Notes: generated by a model from the letters alone, not told the origin. A stretch of 64,000 nucleotides of DNA from Novosphingobium album (ex Liu et al. 2023) (GCF_029076845.1 NZ_JARESE010000001.1:358946-422945), one strand, 5' to 3'; counted from the first letter of the stretch, positions 39,291-48,876 are shown. Numbers and translations are program-made.

Positions 39291-40795
39291 CTGGGCTGCG
39301 TCCTCAACCTGGAACGCAAGGCGGAAAGCAGCGTGTGCACTTCCGTCTCGGGCCCCTTGGGCCGACCGCTCGCCAGCCAGAGCCCGAAATGGCTGGCGAA
39401 GAACACGCAGACCCCCAGCGTCACGATCGATCCCAGCTGAAGCACGAGGATCTGCGGCGAATGCCCGGTCCCCATGGCGCCGCGCAGCGCGATGCAGGCG
39501 GCGGCCATGGCGATGACCGAGACGACCGAGCGCGAGATCATGCGGAATTGCGCGGCAATCGAAATGCCGAGGAACCGCGCTACGAGCGTGGAATTGAGCA
39601 GCACCACGACAAATCCGCCGCTGAACACTCTCATGCACAAAAACCCATACAGCCCCCAGAAATACAAGCCCGCCAGGATCAGTGGCAGCCTGACGAAGAG
39701 CACGGTCAGCGACCGGAAGAACAGGATCTTCTGCTTGCCCATCGCCAGCAGCACCGCGTTGATCGGCGCGATCATCGATTGCAGCGCGAAAATCGGGCTG
39801 ACGAACTGCACCACGGTTGCCGCGACGTGCCATTTCGGCCCCAGCATCAGCGCGATCAGCGGATCGGCCACCAGCGCCAGGCCGACGCCGGTGGGCAGCA
39901 CCAGCATCGCCAGCATCTGCTGGCTGCGCGCAAAGGCGGCGCTCAGCCGCTCGGGCGCGTGGACGAGCTGCCAGAAGCCGGGAAACAGCACGCGCTGCAG
40001 GGGATTGAGGATGGCGCTGTAGAGGATGTTCGCCAGCGTATCGCCCAGTGTGTAATAGCCCAGGATCGTCCGGCTCAGGATCCCGGCGACGAAGAAGTTG
40101 TCGAGCCGCCCCGACAGCGTCGTCGTGATCGAGATGAGGTTGGTCCAAACCGAGAAACTCAGCAACTCGCGCCAGCGCACGATCGTGAAGCGCGGCCGGA
40201 ACGGCAGCATCGCGCCGACGATCGCGCTCAGCGTCACCGACCCGACGATCGGCCCGACGACGATCGCCCAATAGCTGTGCGTCAGGAAGGCGGTGGTCAC
40301 GGTGGCGATGAAGCCCGCGACCTTGCTCGACATCTCGATGCCCGCGATCCTGGAAAACTGCAGCTTGCGGGACATCAGGACATAGCGCGGGCTCTGGAAC
40401 GCGCCGGCCAGCGGCGAGAGGCACAAGGCGAGGCAAATCCACTGCAGGCGCGAATCGTGGTAGATCGTGCTCAGCACGAAGCCGCCCAAGGTCAGGCCCA
40501 CGACCACCAGCAGCGCGCGCAGCACGGACAGGGTGAAGGCGGTATCGTAGTGGTCCTTCTCGCTGTTCTTGATGATCAGCAGCGCGTTGGAAATCTGCAA
40601 CTCGGTGATGATCGTCAGGATCGTGAACAGCGTGGTGGCCAGCGCGACCAGGCCGAAATCCTTCGGCATCAGGAACCGCGCCAGGATCATGATGTTGAGC
40701 GCGTCGATCGAGCGGCCGATGACGGTGGCCGAGATCATCCAGCCCGCGCCGCGCGTGACGGCCTGGCCGACGGAGGCGGGAGGAGCCTCGCTCAT
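39287..40795 (-). CDS. Polysaccharide flippase of the Wzx/WzxC type
   Basis: A 502-residue inner-membrane protein of the MOP/MVF superfamily with about 12-14 helices, close in layout to WzxC/GumJ-like translocases. The N terminus VGQAVTRGAGWMISATVIGRSIDALNIMILARFLMP, shown here in part (ARFLMPKDFGLVALATT), is the typical first-helix region, and SVWTNLISITTTLSGRLDNFFVAGIL is a conserved central segment. It would flip the undecaprenyl-linked repeat unit. ATG 40795 overlaps the stop of the beta-propeller gene and its own stop overlaps the pyruvyltransferase, so all three are coupled. A second flippase lies at 46654-47931. Confidence 0.9.
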   Translation of the reverse strand: MSEAPPASVGQAVTRGAGWMISATVIGRSIDALNIMILARFLMPKDFGLVALATTLFTILTIITELQISNALLIIKNSEKDHYDTAFTLSVLRALLVVVGLTLGGFVLSTIYHDSRLQWICLALCLSPLAGAFQSPRYVLMSRKLQFSRIAGIEMSSKVAGFIATVTTAFLTHSYWAIVVGPIVGSVTLSAIVGAMLPFRPRFTIVRWRELLSFSVWTNLISITTTLSGRLDNFFVAGILSRTILGYYTLGDTLANILYSAILNPLQRVLFPGFWQLVHAPERLSAAFARSQQMLAMLVLPTGVGLALVADPLIALMLGPKWHVAATVVQFVSPIFALQSMIAPINAVLLAMGKQKILFFRSLTVLFVRLPLILAGLYFWGLYGFLCMRVFSGGFVVVLLNSTLVARFLGISIAAQFRMISRSVVSVIAMAAACIALRGAMGTGHSPQILVLQLGSIVTLGVCVFFASHFGLWLASGRPKGPETEVHTLLSALRSRLRTQPR

Positions 40796-41844
40796 CGTGC
40801 CGGCCGCACCCGCCCGAGCGCGGGGAAGCGTCGGCTGGTTCGTTCCCACAAGTCGATCAGCCGGTCCTCGGATCGCCAGCGCATACCGTTCACCGCGCTG
40901 ACCGGGCACAGTTGCCGGTCGAGATCGGCGAAGGGTACTGGCGCCAGCGCGCAGGCCTCATCGTTGAGACCGTAGGACAGGAGCACTTGGTCCCCGTCGA
41001 GCGGCAGGTTGCCGGCGGGATAGACCACGGATCTGACTTTCGGATTGAGCTTGGGAAGCGTGAAGCGTTCGCCCAGCGGATTGGGCAATTGCAGCGGCTC
41101 GAGCGTGAAGCGGCGGATGGCGAAGGGCGGCTCGGCCTCGAACTCGTAGCATTGGGCGACGTAGACCGAGCCGGTCGGGCGCCGGAGCGAAGCGTGGCAG
41201 AAATGATAGAGCTTGTCGCCGCGCTGTACCGGCTGCGCACCGCCCCGGGGCAGGCCGAAGCGATCGCTGATCGGGTGCGAGTTCCAGTAAGTCGTCGCGA
41301 AGTCGGCGAAGATCATCCGGTCTTCGTGCCAGTGCCGGAGCTTCAGAACGCGATGCGGCGCGATGGAATAGATCGCGAAGAGGCTGCCGCCCTGTTCGAA
41401 CAGGATCCAGTTCTTCTCGATCTTCTGGCGCGGGCCGTCGATCTCGATGCGGATGGGCTTGCCGGCGGGCGCGAGGCGATCGCAGTCGACGCGGATCAGG
41501 AACTGATCGTTCTCGCCCTCGTTCGCGAAGCCGGTGTTCCAATAGACAAGGATCTCGCCGCCGATGGTATAGACGCGCGGGTCGGCATACCAGTCGCTGT
41601 CCGCCCCGATCGCGTCGGAAAAGGGCGTGGCCGATCCCGGCAGCGGTTGCCGCGTCAGCGGATCGATGACGCAGGCGGCTATCCTGCGGCCGAGGTCTGC
41701 CCGCACCACGCGGTAGAACGCAAAGATCCGCGCATCGACCGCGACGATGCAGGGGTTGAACACATAAGTAGGTTCCGCGCTCTTCCACACATCGGGGACG
41801 AGCAGGTCGGCCGGCAGCAGGCCGTGCGGGGCGGCGCCGGTCAT
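40792..41844 (-). CDS. Five-bladed beta-propeller protein, GH130/GH43-like
   Basis: A 350-residue protein with the pattern of glycoside phosphorylase/hydrolase propellers: FNPCIVAVDARIFAFYRVV, DPRVYTIGGEILVYWNTG, EKNWILFEQGGSLFAIYS, PHRVLKLRHW and the closing LSYGLNDEACAL. In GH130 the catalytic acid is an Asp in a similar early blade, and the phosphate-binding His/Arg residues of the phosphorylases are not clear here. There is no signal peptide, so it is cytoplasmic. It sits inside a glycosyltransferase/flippase operon and might even act as a transferase. ATG 41844 is preferred; a TTG at 41859 is possible. Confidence 0.65.
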   Translation of the reverse strand: MTGAAPHGLLPADLLVPDVWKSAEPTYVFNPCIVAVDARIFAFYRVVRADLGRRIAACVIDPLTRQPLPGSATPFSDAIGADSDWYADPRVYTIGGEILVYWNTGFANEGENDQFLIRVDCDRLAPAGKPIRIEIDGPRQKIEKNWILFEQGGSLFAIYSIAPHRVLKLRHWHEDRMIFADFATTYWNSHPISDRFGLPRGGAQPVQRGDKLYHFCHASLRRPTGSVYVAQCYEFEAEPPFAIRRFTLEPLQLPNPLGERFTLPKLNPKVRSVVYPAGNLPLDGDQVLLSYGLNDEACALAPVPFADLDRQLCPVSAVNGMRWRSEDRLIDLWERTSRRFPALGRVRPAR

Positions 41845-41875
41845 CGCGATGGCCGGCAAGCGCGCAAGTTCGGTG

Positions 41876-42919
41876 TCATGCCGGACATGCCGCCTCCTGG
41901 CGCCGCAACGCGATCGCGGTACGGTAGGCCTTGTAGTGGAGGTCTCCCACCACGCTCCAGTCGCGCCCTTCCAGCCTTGGGCGCGCGGCGCGCGGCGTGT
42001 CGCGCACGCGGGCCAGGCAATCGCGCAGGATGTCTGACGTCAGTTCGCCTTCGAACATGTTGATCCATCCCGGGCCGACCTCGGCGGCCAGCATCGCGTT
42101 GCTTGGCGACCGGGGCACCAGTACCGGCCGGTCGAGCGATAGCGCGACGAGGATCGCGCCCGAATTGTGCATTTCCCGGTACGGCAGCACGACCAGTTCG
42201 GCCCCGCACACTTCCTGCGCGAGCACGTCGTCGGGCACGAATTCGAGCCGCGCGGTGATGCGCGGGTCATCCCGGCACTGCCCTTCGACCAGTTCGCGCA
42301 AGCTGCCGCTCGGCTTGCCGACGACGCGCAGGCGCAGATCGGCGTCGGACATGCCGCGAAACACCTCCAGCAGGCGCTCGACGCCCTTGTACGGCTTGAT
42401 GAGCCCGAAATAGAGGATGCGGCCGGGCTCGAACGCCAGCCCCTCCACCCCGCGATAGCGCCCGCGATAGTGGCCGTGCAGGATCGTGACCCCGGTCTTC
42501 CCCTCGAGCGGGGTCGCGGCATTGAGCCGGATGAACAGATCGGTATGGCGGTCGCACCGCTCGAGGCTGCGCTGTTCGAAGGCGTCGCCCGGTTCGTGCG
42601 GGTGCAGGTTGTGCAGCGTTCGCACCAGCGCCGCGCCGCGCAGCCGCAGGCGTGCCAGCAGAAGGCGGAACAGCGCCAGCCGCGCCATGCGCCGGGCCGG
42701 ATGGCCGTCGCGGATCAGGAACTCGGGCCAGTGGACATGGAAGGCGTCGTACCGGCCGAACAGCGCCTCCCGCCAGGAGAAGAAGCGGAAGCTGACCTGC
42801 GGCGGCGCGGCGGCGGTCACCTGATCGACATAGCGCGTGGTCCCGTCGGGCGGGGCAAGCGACAGGAGGATCGTCAGGGGGATGGCCTCGCTGGTGTCCA
42901 CGAAGGGTATCTCGGGCAT
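41876..42919 (-). CDS. GT-B glycosyltransferase (GumI/GT94-like)
   Basis: A 347-residue glycosyltransferase. DAFHVHWPEFLIR and LVRTLHNLHPHE near the N terminus are typical of GumI-like mannosyltransferases. ILYFGLIKPYKGVERLLEVF begins the donor lobe, and ELVVLPYREMHNSGAILVAL contains the donor-site region, with an NSGAILVAL in place of the usual E-G-F-G. It probably adds a late sugar of the repeat unit, close to where pyruvylation occurs. The gene follows the upstream glycosyltransferase by 43 nt and precedes the propeller gene by 31 nt. Donor sugar is not determinable. Confidence 0.85.
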   Translation of the reverse strand: MPEIPFVDTSEAIPLTILLSLAPPDGTTRYVDQVTAAAPPQVSFRFFSWREALFGRYDAFHVHWPEFLIRDGHPARRMARLALFRLLLARLRLRGAALVRTLHNLHPHEPGDAFEQRSLERCDRHTDLFIRLNAATPLEGKTGVTILHGHYRGRYRGVEGLAFEPGRILYFGLIKPYKGVERLLEVFRGMSDADLRLRVVGKPSGSLRELVEGQCRDDPRITARLEFVPDDVLAQEVCGAELVVLPYREMHNSGAILVALSLDRPVLVPRSPSNAMLAAEVGPGWINMFEGELTSDILRDCLARVRDTPRAARPRLEGRDWSVVGDLHYKAYRTAIALRRQEAACPA

Positions 42920-42962
42920 TATCGGAATCCTTGCACCGGCGGGCGCCGAGCTGAAAGCGATG

Positions 42963-44093
42963 CTAGGCTCGCGGCTTCTTGAGCGTCCGGGCGAAATGCT
43001 CGTCCAGCCCGCGAAATCCGTCGATCATGCGATCCATGCTCAATTCGTGCTCGACATAGGCGCTCAGCTTCTCCTTCAGTGCGGCGCGCGGGCCGGGCGG
43101 GGCCAGCGCCTGGCGCATCGCCGCCGCCAGGCCATCGACGCCGGTGTCCCGGACCCGGAAGCCCGTGGTCCCTTCGATGACATAGGCATGTTCCGGGTGG
43201 TGATGGTTGGCGAAGGCATCGTCGAAGATCATCACCGGGACGCCATAGGCCAGCGCGTGATTGACGCTGAGGCCCACGCTGCCGCCGATTACCAGCAGGC
43301 TCGCGCTCTGGAACACCTTGGCGATCTCGTCCTCATCGTAGACCGCGCCGCGCAGCGTCACCGCCTCGCCGCCGGGTGTGGCGGCTGCTTCCACCGCCGG
43401 CCGGTCCGGCCCGTCGCCCACCACGGTCATGCGCGCGCCGGGAAAGCTGGCGCGCAGCCTGAGGAACGCCTCGATCACGCGGGGGACATGCTTTTCGGGC
43501 GTCAGCCGGCCGACGCTGACGATATGCGGCGCCAGCGGATCCACCGGGCTGGCATCGATCGCGCGGCCGGGCATCTCGTCCATCGCCAGCGTGTTGCGGG
43601 CCACGAAGACCGGCATCTTTGCGCCCAGTTCCCGGTTCAGGTACCGGGCGCTTTCCTCGCTGTAGACGAGCTGGGCGTCGGCGCGGCCGAGCAGCAGCAG
43701 CCGCGTCTTCTGGACGATGCGGTCCTTCAGCCGTTCGAACCCCCGCTCGCGATTCCAGCCTTGCGACCAGAAGGCGAAGGGAATCGCCGCGCCGCCCAGC
43801 GCCAGCCGCCACGTGCTCGAAAGCTGCAGCGAGAATTCGCACACCAGCGCTTCCGCGCCGGTTTCCCGCAAGATCTGGGCCAGCGGCACTTTCGCCCGAT
43901 ACTCGTTGCTTTTCTGCCGCTGGAAATCGAACCCGGTCAGCCAGGCGTGGTCCTTGGGCAAGGCGCAATTCAGGCCATGCGACGGTCCGACGTTCGCGCA
44001 GGCGACCTGCCAGCCCAGCTCCTCGTGCAATTTGCGGAAAACGGGAACGCGATAGTGTGGGACGACGCGCTGGATTACGACCGACTTGACCAC
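42963..44093 (-). CDS. Family 4-type glycosyltransferase
   Basis: A 376-residue GT-B glycosyltransferase that opens a five-gene minus-strand unit. It begins at GTG 44093 with AGGAG 6 nt upstream. The N-terminal QRVVPHYRVPVFRKLHEEL is typical of transferases that act on membrane-bound acceptors. HIVSVGRLTPEKHVPRVIEAF and GARMTVVGDGPDR form the donor lobe, and VIGGSVGLSVNHALAYGVPVM occupies the place of the EX7E motif, with no clear first glutamate. The catalytic donor contact may therefore be unusual. Specificity is unknown. Confidence 0.87.
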   Translation of the reverse strand: MVKSVVIQRVVPHYRVPVFRKLHEELGWQVACANVGPSHGLNCALPKDHAWLTGFDFQRQKSNEYRAKVPLAQILRETGAEALVCEFSLQLSSTWRLALGGAAIPFAFWSQGWNRERGFERLKDRIVQKTRLLLLGRADAQLVYSEESARYLNRELGAKMPVFVARNTLAMDEMPGRAIDASPVDPLAPHIVSVGRLTPEKHVPRVIEAFLRLRASFPGARMTVVGDGPDRPAVEAAATPGGEAVTLRGAVYDEDEIAKVFQSASLLVIGGSVGLSVNHALAYGVPVMIFDDAFANHHHPEHAYVIEGTTGFRVRDTGVDGLAAAMRQALAPPGPRAALKEKLSAYVEHELSMDRMIDGFRGLDEHFARTLKKPRA

Positions 44094-44266
44094 GAAATCT
44101 CCTGAGGTGCGTCGATCCGGCGAGACGCTGGACTCGCGGAAACATACCTATCCCATACCGGCAAGACAACGCTGTTGCAGCGCAATATCGCGCTTGCGGC
44201 ATCTTGCGGTCCTTCCATGCTGCGCTACAGCTATATCCGTTATGGATTTATTGTGCAGGAGCCGAC

Positions 44267-45502
44267 GTGCGGATTGCCGTCTTAACTATCAATTATGCTC
44301 CCGAGCCCATTGGAATTGGTCCATATTCGGCACAAATGGCGCAGTCGCTGGCGGCCCGGGGGCACGAGGTTACGGTGATCGCGGCCAAGCCCTATTACCC
44401 TGGCTGGCGGGTCGATCGCGAATGGCGCGGCGGATGGCGCGTTAGCCGCGAGGGCGGCGTGCGGGTGGTGCGGTGCCCGCTTTATGTGCCGGCCAGCCCC
44501 AGCGGCCTCAAGCGCCTTGTGCACCATGTCAGCTTCCTGCTCACCAGTGGCCTTGCCGCCTTGCGCGAACGGATGCGCGGGCGGTTCGATGCGGTCGTCG
44601 CGGTGGCGCCCTCGCTGATGGCGGCGCCGGTCGCGGTGCTGGCGGCGCGCTCGTGTCGGGCGCGATCGTGGGTGCATGTGCAGGATTTCGAGCTGGAGGC
44701 CGCGCTGGCGACTGATCTGCTCGGCAAGGGAAGCCTGCTCGCGCGGACCGGCGCGGCGGTCGAGCGCAGCATTTTCCGGCGCTTCGACCATGCCAGCAGC
44801 ATCTCGCCGCAGATGTGCGCGCGGCTGGTGGACAAGGCCGTTCCCGCGGACCGGGTGTCGGAACTGCGCAACTGGTCCGATCCGCCCGCGCCGCCGCTCG
44901 CTTCCGCGCCCGATTACCGGCGCGACTGGGGGCTGGGGGACCGGATCGTCGCGCTCTATTCGGGCAATATCGCCAACAAGCAGGGGATCGACATCATCGT
45001 CGATGCCGCGCGGCTGCTGCGCGAGCGCGCGGACATCGCCTTTGTCGTTTGCGGCGAGGGGCCCAATCGCGAGCAACTGGTGCGATCGGCCGAGGGCCTC
45101 GGCAACATCGAGTTCCATGACCTGCAGCCGCGCGAGCATCTTGCCGCGATGCTGGCCTGCGCCGATCTCCACCTCTTGCCGCAACGGCCCGAAGCGGCCG
45201 ATCTCGTGCTGCCTTCCAAGCTGTGCAACATGCTCGCCTCGGGCCGCCCGGTGATCGCCACGGCGGCCGCGGGCACCGGCATCGCCGAGGAGATCGCCGG
45301 CTGCGGCATCGCCACCGAGCCTGGCGATGCCGCGGCCCTGGCGGCGGCGATCGCCGCGCTGGCCGACGATCCGGCGCGGCGCGAGGCGATGGGGCGCGAA
45401 GCGGTGCTGCGCGCGCGCGAACGCTGGAGCGCGGATGCGATTCTCAGCCGGTTCGAGGCGGACCTCGTCGCCCTGGCCGGCAAGCGGGGGCAGCGTGCAT
45501 GA
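44267..45502 (+). CDS. Family 4 glycosyltransferase, WcaI-like
   Basis: A 411-residue glycosyltransferase that resembles the colanic-acid WcaI group: VRIAVLTINYAPEPIGIGPYS at the start, shown here in part as NYAPEPIGIGPYS, then AKPYYPGWRV and VHVQDFELEAAL. The donor lobe has VALYSGNIANKQGIDIIVDA, FVVCGEGPNREQL and LVLPSKLCNMLASGRPVIAT. GTG 44267 is preferred because AGGAG lies 5 nt upstream and it gives the exact family N terminus; the frame extends to 44204. Its stop overlaps the next glycosyltransferase by ATGA. WcaI is a fucosyltransferase or glucosyltransferase in colanic acid, but specificity cannot be transferred. Confidence 0.9.
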   Translation: MRIAVLTINYAPEPIGIGPYSAQMAQSLAARGHEVTVIAAKPYYPGWRVDREWRGGWRVSREGGVRVVRCPLYVPASPSGLKRLVHHVSFLLTSGLAALRERMRGRFDAVVAVAPSLMAAPVAVLAARSCRARSWVHVQDFELEAALATDLLGKGSLLARTGAAVERSIFRRFDHASSISPQMCARLVDKAVPADRVSELRNWSDPPAPPLASAPDYRRDWGLGDRIVALYSGNIANKQGIDIIVDAARLLRERADIAFVVCGEGPNREQLVRSAEGLGNIEFHDLQPREHLAAMLACADLHLLPQRPEAADLVLPSKLCNMLASGRPVIATAAAGTGIAEEIAGCGIATEPGDAAALAAAIAALADDPARREAMGREAVLRARERWSADAILSRFEADLVALAGKRGQRA

Positions 45503-46623
45503 CCTCGCGCCCGTGCCATGTCGCCTTTCTGTGGGACCAAAGCGGCGACTACCACATGGATCGCGCCGAAGCCGTCGCGTGCGCGCTGGGCGAGAGGGGC
45601 CGGGTCAGCATTATCGAGATCACCACCCGCAGTCGGGTCTATGACTGGCCCGAATGCCGGCCGAGCGACCAGGTGTCGCGCATCACCCTGTTCCCCGGCA
45701 AGTTGGCGGAGGACGTGGGCGAACTGGCCACCGCGTTCGCCCTGAACGCGGCGATCCGGCGGGCCGGCATCGATCAGCTTTTCGTGGCCGGCTATGAGCA
45801 TCCCGCGCGCTTCGCGCTGGCTGTCTGGCAAGCGCTCAAAGGGCGCGCGCCGGTGATCATGCTCGATTCCAAGTTCGACGACAAGCCGCGTCACTTGCGG
45901 CTGGAACTGCTCAAGCGGTTCCTGCTCATGCCTTATCGCGCGGGCTTCGCGTCCGGCGCGCGGGCGGTCGCCTACATGCGCTTTCTCGGGCTGAAACGGC
46001 GGCCGATCGCGGTCGGCTACGATACGCTTTCGATCGAGCGGATGCGCACGCTGGCTCAGGGCGTGGCCCCGCCCTGGCGGGAGCGTCCGTTCCTCATCGT
46101 GGCGCGCATGGTGCCCAAGAAAAATATCCAGACCGCCCTGCGCGCATTCGCCGCGATGCCCCGGACGCACCGCGCGTTGCGTATCTGTGGTGATGGGCCC
46201 TTGCGCGAGACGCTGGCGGCGGAGATCCGCGATCTGGGCATCGCCGATCGCGTCGTCCTGCTCGGTTCGGTCTCGCAGGAAGTCGTCGCGCGCGAGATGG
46301 CCGGCGCGCTGTGTCTCGTGTTGCCCAGCAGCGAGGAGCAGTGGGGGCTGGTGGTGAACGAGGCGCTGGCGCTGGGCCTGCCGATCATCGCCGGCGACAA
46401 TGTCGGTGCCAAGGACCTGCTGATCGCCAACTACGTCAACGGCTTCATTCTCAACTGCGACGACATCCACGCCTGGGCGCTGGCGATGCACGCGCTCGAC
46501 ACCGACGAAGCGCTGTGGCGTCGTTTCGTGGAAGGTTCGCACGACCGCGCGCACGATGCCGATTCCGCCCGGTTCGCCGATGCGGTGCTGGAGTTGTTGG
46601 GGCTCCAGGGTTCGATTCCCTGA
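45499..46623 (+). CDS. Family 4 glycosyltransferase
   Basis: A 374-residue GT-B glycosyltransferase coupled to the preceding one by a four-base overlap. The acceptor lobe starts CHVAFLWDQSGDYHMDRAEAVA. The donor lobe has FLIVARMVPKKNIQTALRAF, LRICGDGPLRETL and the clear motif PSSEEQWGLVVNEALALGLPII with the two glutamates of the EX7E signature. DNVGAKDLLIANYVNGFIL follows. It probably builds the same repeat unit. It converges on the second flippase gene with a 30-nt gap. Confidence 0.9.
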   Translation: MTSRPCHVAFLWDQSGDYHMDRAEAVACALGERGRVSIIEITTRSRVYDWPECRPSDQVSRITLFPGKLAEDVGELATAFALNAAIRRAGIDQLFVAGYEHPARFALAVWQALKGRAPVIMLDSKFDDKPRHLRLELLKRFLLMPYRAGFASGARAVAYMRFLGLKRRPIAVGYDTLSIERMRTLAQGVAPPWRERPFLIVARMVPKKNIQTALRAFAAMPRTHRALRICGDGPLRETLAAEIRDLGIADRVVLLGSVSQEVVAREMAGALCLVLPSSEEQWGLVVNEALALGLPIIAGDNVGAKDLLIANYVNGFILNCDDIHAWALAMHALDTDEALWRRFVEGSHDRAHDADSARFADAVLELLGLQGSIP

Positions 46624-46653
46624 TACGCACCGGCCCCGCCGTATACTCGGGCA

Positions 46654-47931
46654 TCAGCGCTCGGGTGCGGTATCCTCGGCGCCGCGCGAGTGGACCGCCA
46701 GGATCGCCAGGGGAAGGCCGATGGCGAAGGCGGCGCCACCCGACTGAACGGCGGCGAGGACGCCGTGCCAGACATGCCCGAGGATCGCGGCGGCAAGCGA
46801 TACGGTGAGCGTGACGCCGAGCGCCAGGTTGAGGCGGCGCGGGCCCAAGACCATGTAGCTCAGGCCGGAGAAGCACTTGAACACCACCACCGCGCCGAGC
46901 CCCGCGTAGATCGGCAGGGCCTGCAACTGGCTCATGGGTGCCGCGACACCCATCGCTCGATCGACATAGAAGGTATTGGCCAGCCAGAGCGCCAGCGCCG
47001 TCGCCGTGCCGTAGAGCAGCGAGACGGCCAGCCAGGCCGTCATGATCCGCGATTGCCGGCTGGCATGGTGCTGGTCCCAGATTCCCCGGATGTAGCTGGT
47101 CAGCGGCACGAGCGTCAGCAGGACCGGCGCCAGCGCGATCATGAACAGGCGCACGATCGTGACATACCAGGCCCCGGCCTCGGGCGGCAGGTCGGTCTGC
47201 ACCATGACCACCGAGAAATTGACCGCCATCATCACGAGGCCATCGATCAGGCCGATCGGCAGGCCTTCGCCCAGTGCTCTCCAGGCCGGTGGCGCCGAGC
47301 CGTGGAGCAGGTAGGGCCGCCGGATCAGCAGGAAGGCCCCGGTCAGCAGGCTGGCGAAAATGCCGGGGCCGATCATGACCAGGGCCGCCGCCAGCGGATT
47401 GCGCGATACCCAGCCGATGCCGAGCCCGAGGGCATAGGCCAGGATCTGGAAACAGATCTGCGCCCCGGCGGTGAAGTAGTGTTCGTTGTACGCCGCCCGT
47501 GCCTCGTCCATCGCGCCGGTGAGCCCATTGATGATCGGCAGCATGGCAATGGCGAAGAACAGCGTGCCCCGATCTTCCCACACCGCATAGGCCGCCGCCG
47601 CGACCGCGCCGGTCAGGGCGGCCAGCAGCGAGGCGCGGGCCAGCGTGCGGAAGGCGCGGGCTTCCTGCTCGTGCCGTGCCTGCAGCATGGCTTCGCCGAT
47701 CCGGCGCCGTCCGAGGATGTTGCCGCCGCTGAACAGTACCGAGGCCAGGCCGCCCAGCGCCATCGCCGCCATCAGCTCGCCATAGCGCGCGTCGCCCAGT
47801 CCCTCGTGGATGAGCGGGATGAAGAACAGCAGGCCGAGGAACGAAGGCGCGCGCGACAGGAAGTTCAGCGCCAGCGAGAACTGCGCCTTGGTGCGGTGCG
47901 ATGGCGATCGCGCGCGCGCGGCCGTCAGCAT
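46654..47931 (-). CDS. Second Wzx-like flippase / polysaccharide transporter
   Basis: A 425-residue polytopic membrane protein with about 12 helices, similar in layout to MOP-family O-unit flippases but more divergent than the first flippase. FSLALNFLSRAPSFLGLLFFIPLI starts the membrane part, and LPIGLIDGLVMMAVNFSVVMVQTDL is a central segment. ATG 47931 is chosen because it overlaps the preceding gene by only 7 nt. It is last in the unit that begins with the export lipoprotein and autokinase, so it probably serves the same polymer as they do. Whether both flippases act on one unit is unknown. Confidence 0.8.
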   Translation of the reverse strand: MLTAARARSPSHRTKAQFSLALNFLSRAPSFLGLLFFIPLIHEGLGDARYGELMAAMALGGLASVLFSGGNILGRRRIGEAMLQARHEQEARAFRTLARASLLAALTGAVAAAAYAVWEDRGTLFFAIAMLPIINGLTGAMDEARAAYNEHYFTAGAQICFQILAYALGLGIGWVSRNPLAAALVMIGPGIFASLLTGAFLLIRRPYLLHGSAPPAWRALGEGLPIGLIDGLVMMAVNFSVVMVQTDLPPEAGAWYVTIVRLFMIALAPVLLTLVPLTSYIRGIWDQHHASRQSRIMTAWLAVSLLYGTATALALWLANTFYVDRAMGVAAPMSQLQALPIYAGLGAVVVFKCFSGLSYMVLGPRRLNLALGVTLTVSLAAAILGHVWHGVLAAVQSGGAAFAIGLPLAILAVHSRGAEDTAPER

Positions 47932-48845
47932 GGCGGACCGGGCGGCAGGCCCTTGATCCGGCCGAAATCGTTGTCGATCACCAGCAGGGGCGTGTCCCGG
48001 GAAACCGGGCTCTCGCCGCCGCCGGGCGGTGCGCGCCATATCGAGGGCATATCACCCAGGAATGCCGCCCAGCGCGAAAAGGTGGAGTTGGAACCGATCA
48101 GCAGCGACGCGCTGGCGAGGCCGATAAGGTCCGAAAGGGCGTCCGGCCCGCGTCGGACCGAGATGCCCGGCAGATCGAGCAGGGGCGCAAGCTCGCCGTC
48201 GCTGCCGTCGGAATAGAGCCGGATGGGCATGTCAGGCCGGCGGCGGCGCACACCCGCGATCGCGCCCCGGTACCAGTCGAAGGCGATACGACGATTGAAA
48301 TCGTCGCGTTCGTTCGGGTCCTCGGACGGCGGGAAGAAGTCGCCCAGCCGGACATGAACCGCCGCATAGCCTTCACTGCCCCATCGCGGCATCGGGCGCG
48401 GCGATCGCGAGATCTCGATCAAGCGGGCGCGGATGGCATCACGATGGGCACCGAGGCCGTCAAAGGTATAATCGCCCAGGACCACTCTGAGCGGTCCCTC
48501 GGCCATCGCTTCCCGCGTGATCGCGGGCCCGGTCGCCACTGTCTCGTGCGGGCGCAGCAACCGCAGCAATGCCCGCAGGCGGGCCTCGCCGGTCCATTCG
48601 TCGGGCGCGGCGCGCAGCAGCAGTCCGTAACGGCGCAAGTCCCGCACGCCGCGCAGCATCGCCGCGAGGCGCAGATGCGACCATTCGGGCGCGACCAGCG
48701 GCCGGCCGAGTTTCCGTGCCATGACAAAGGCGGCGAAATAGACGAAGAAGCAATTGCCCAAGCCTGCTCCGCCAAGCCGGATCAGGCCAAAGTCGTGCCG
48801 CGATGGCAGGCTGGCGTAGACGAAGGGCACAATCTTTCCGTTCAT
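47925..48845 (-). CDS. Fucosyltransferase-like protein (GT11/GT-B with HxRxGDF motif)
   Basis: A 306-residue protein. The N-terminal GGAGLGNCFFVYFAAFVMARKLG resembles the GGLGNQLFQ segment of alpha-1,2-fucosyltransferases, cut here to GGAGLGNCFFVYFAAF. AAVHVRLGDFF is the GDP-fucose-binding HxRxGDF motif. The C-terminal SDLIGLASASLLIGSNSTFSRWAAFLG is the usual last motif of the family, where Ser-Asn-Ser-Thr-Phe is strongly kept. A fucose donor would fit the truncated GDP-mannose dehydratase gene at the right edge. It lies 31 nt after the TPR-like gene. Specificity is inferred. Confidence 0.78.
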   Translation of the reverse strand: MNGKIVPFVYASLPSRHDFGLIRLGGAGLGNCFFVYFAAFVMARKLGRPLVAPEWSHLRLAAMLRGVRDLRRYGLLLRAAPDEWTGEARLRALLRLLRPHETVATGPAITREAMAEGPLRVVLGDYTFDGLGAHRDAIRARLIEISRSPRPMPRWGSEGYAAVHVRLGDFFPPSEDPNERDDFNRRIAFDWYRGAIAGVRRRRPDMPIRLYSDGSDGELAPLLDLPGISVRRGPDALSDLIGLASASLLIGSNSTFSRWAAFLGDMPSIWRAPPGGGESPVSRDTPLLVIDNDFGRIKGLPPGPPC

Positions 48846-48876
48846 TGGCGACGTTCGTTGAGGACAAGGCCGACGG

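Noticed and set aside
39335..40975. Long open frame on the plus strand opposite the flippase gene
   Set aside because: Its product is low-complexity, rich in Arg, Gln, Asp and His, as expected from the complement of a GC-rich membrane-protein gene. The minus-strand frame has clear family motifs.
46641..46646. GTATAC between convergent genes
   Set aside because: There is no promoter in a convergent gap and the flanks do not match the island blocks.
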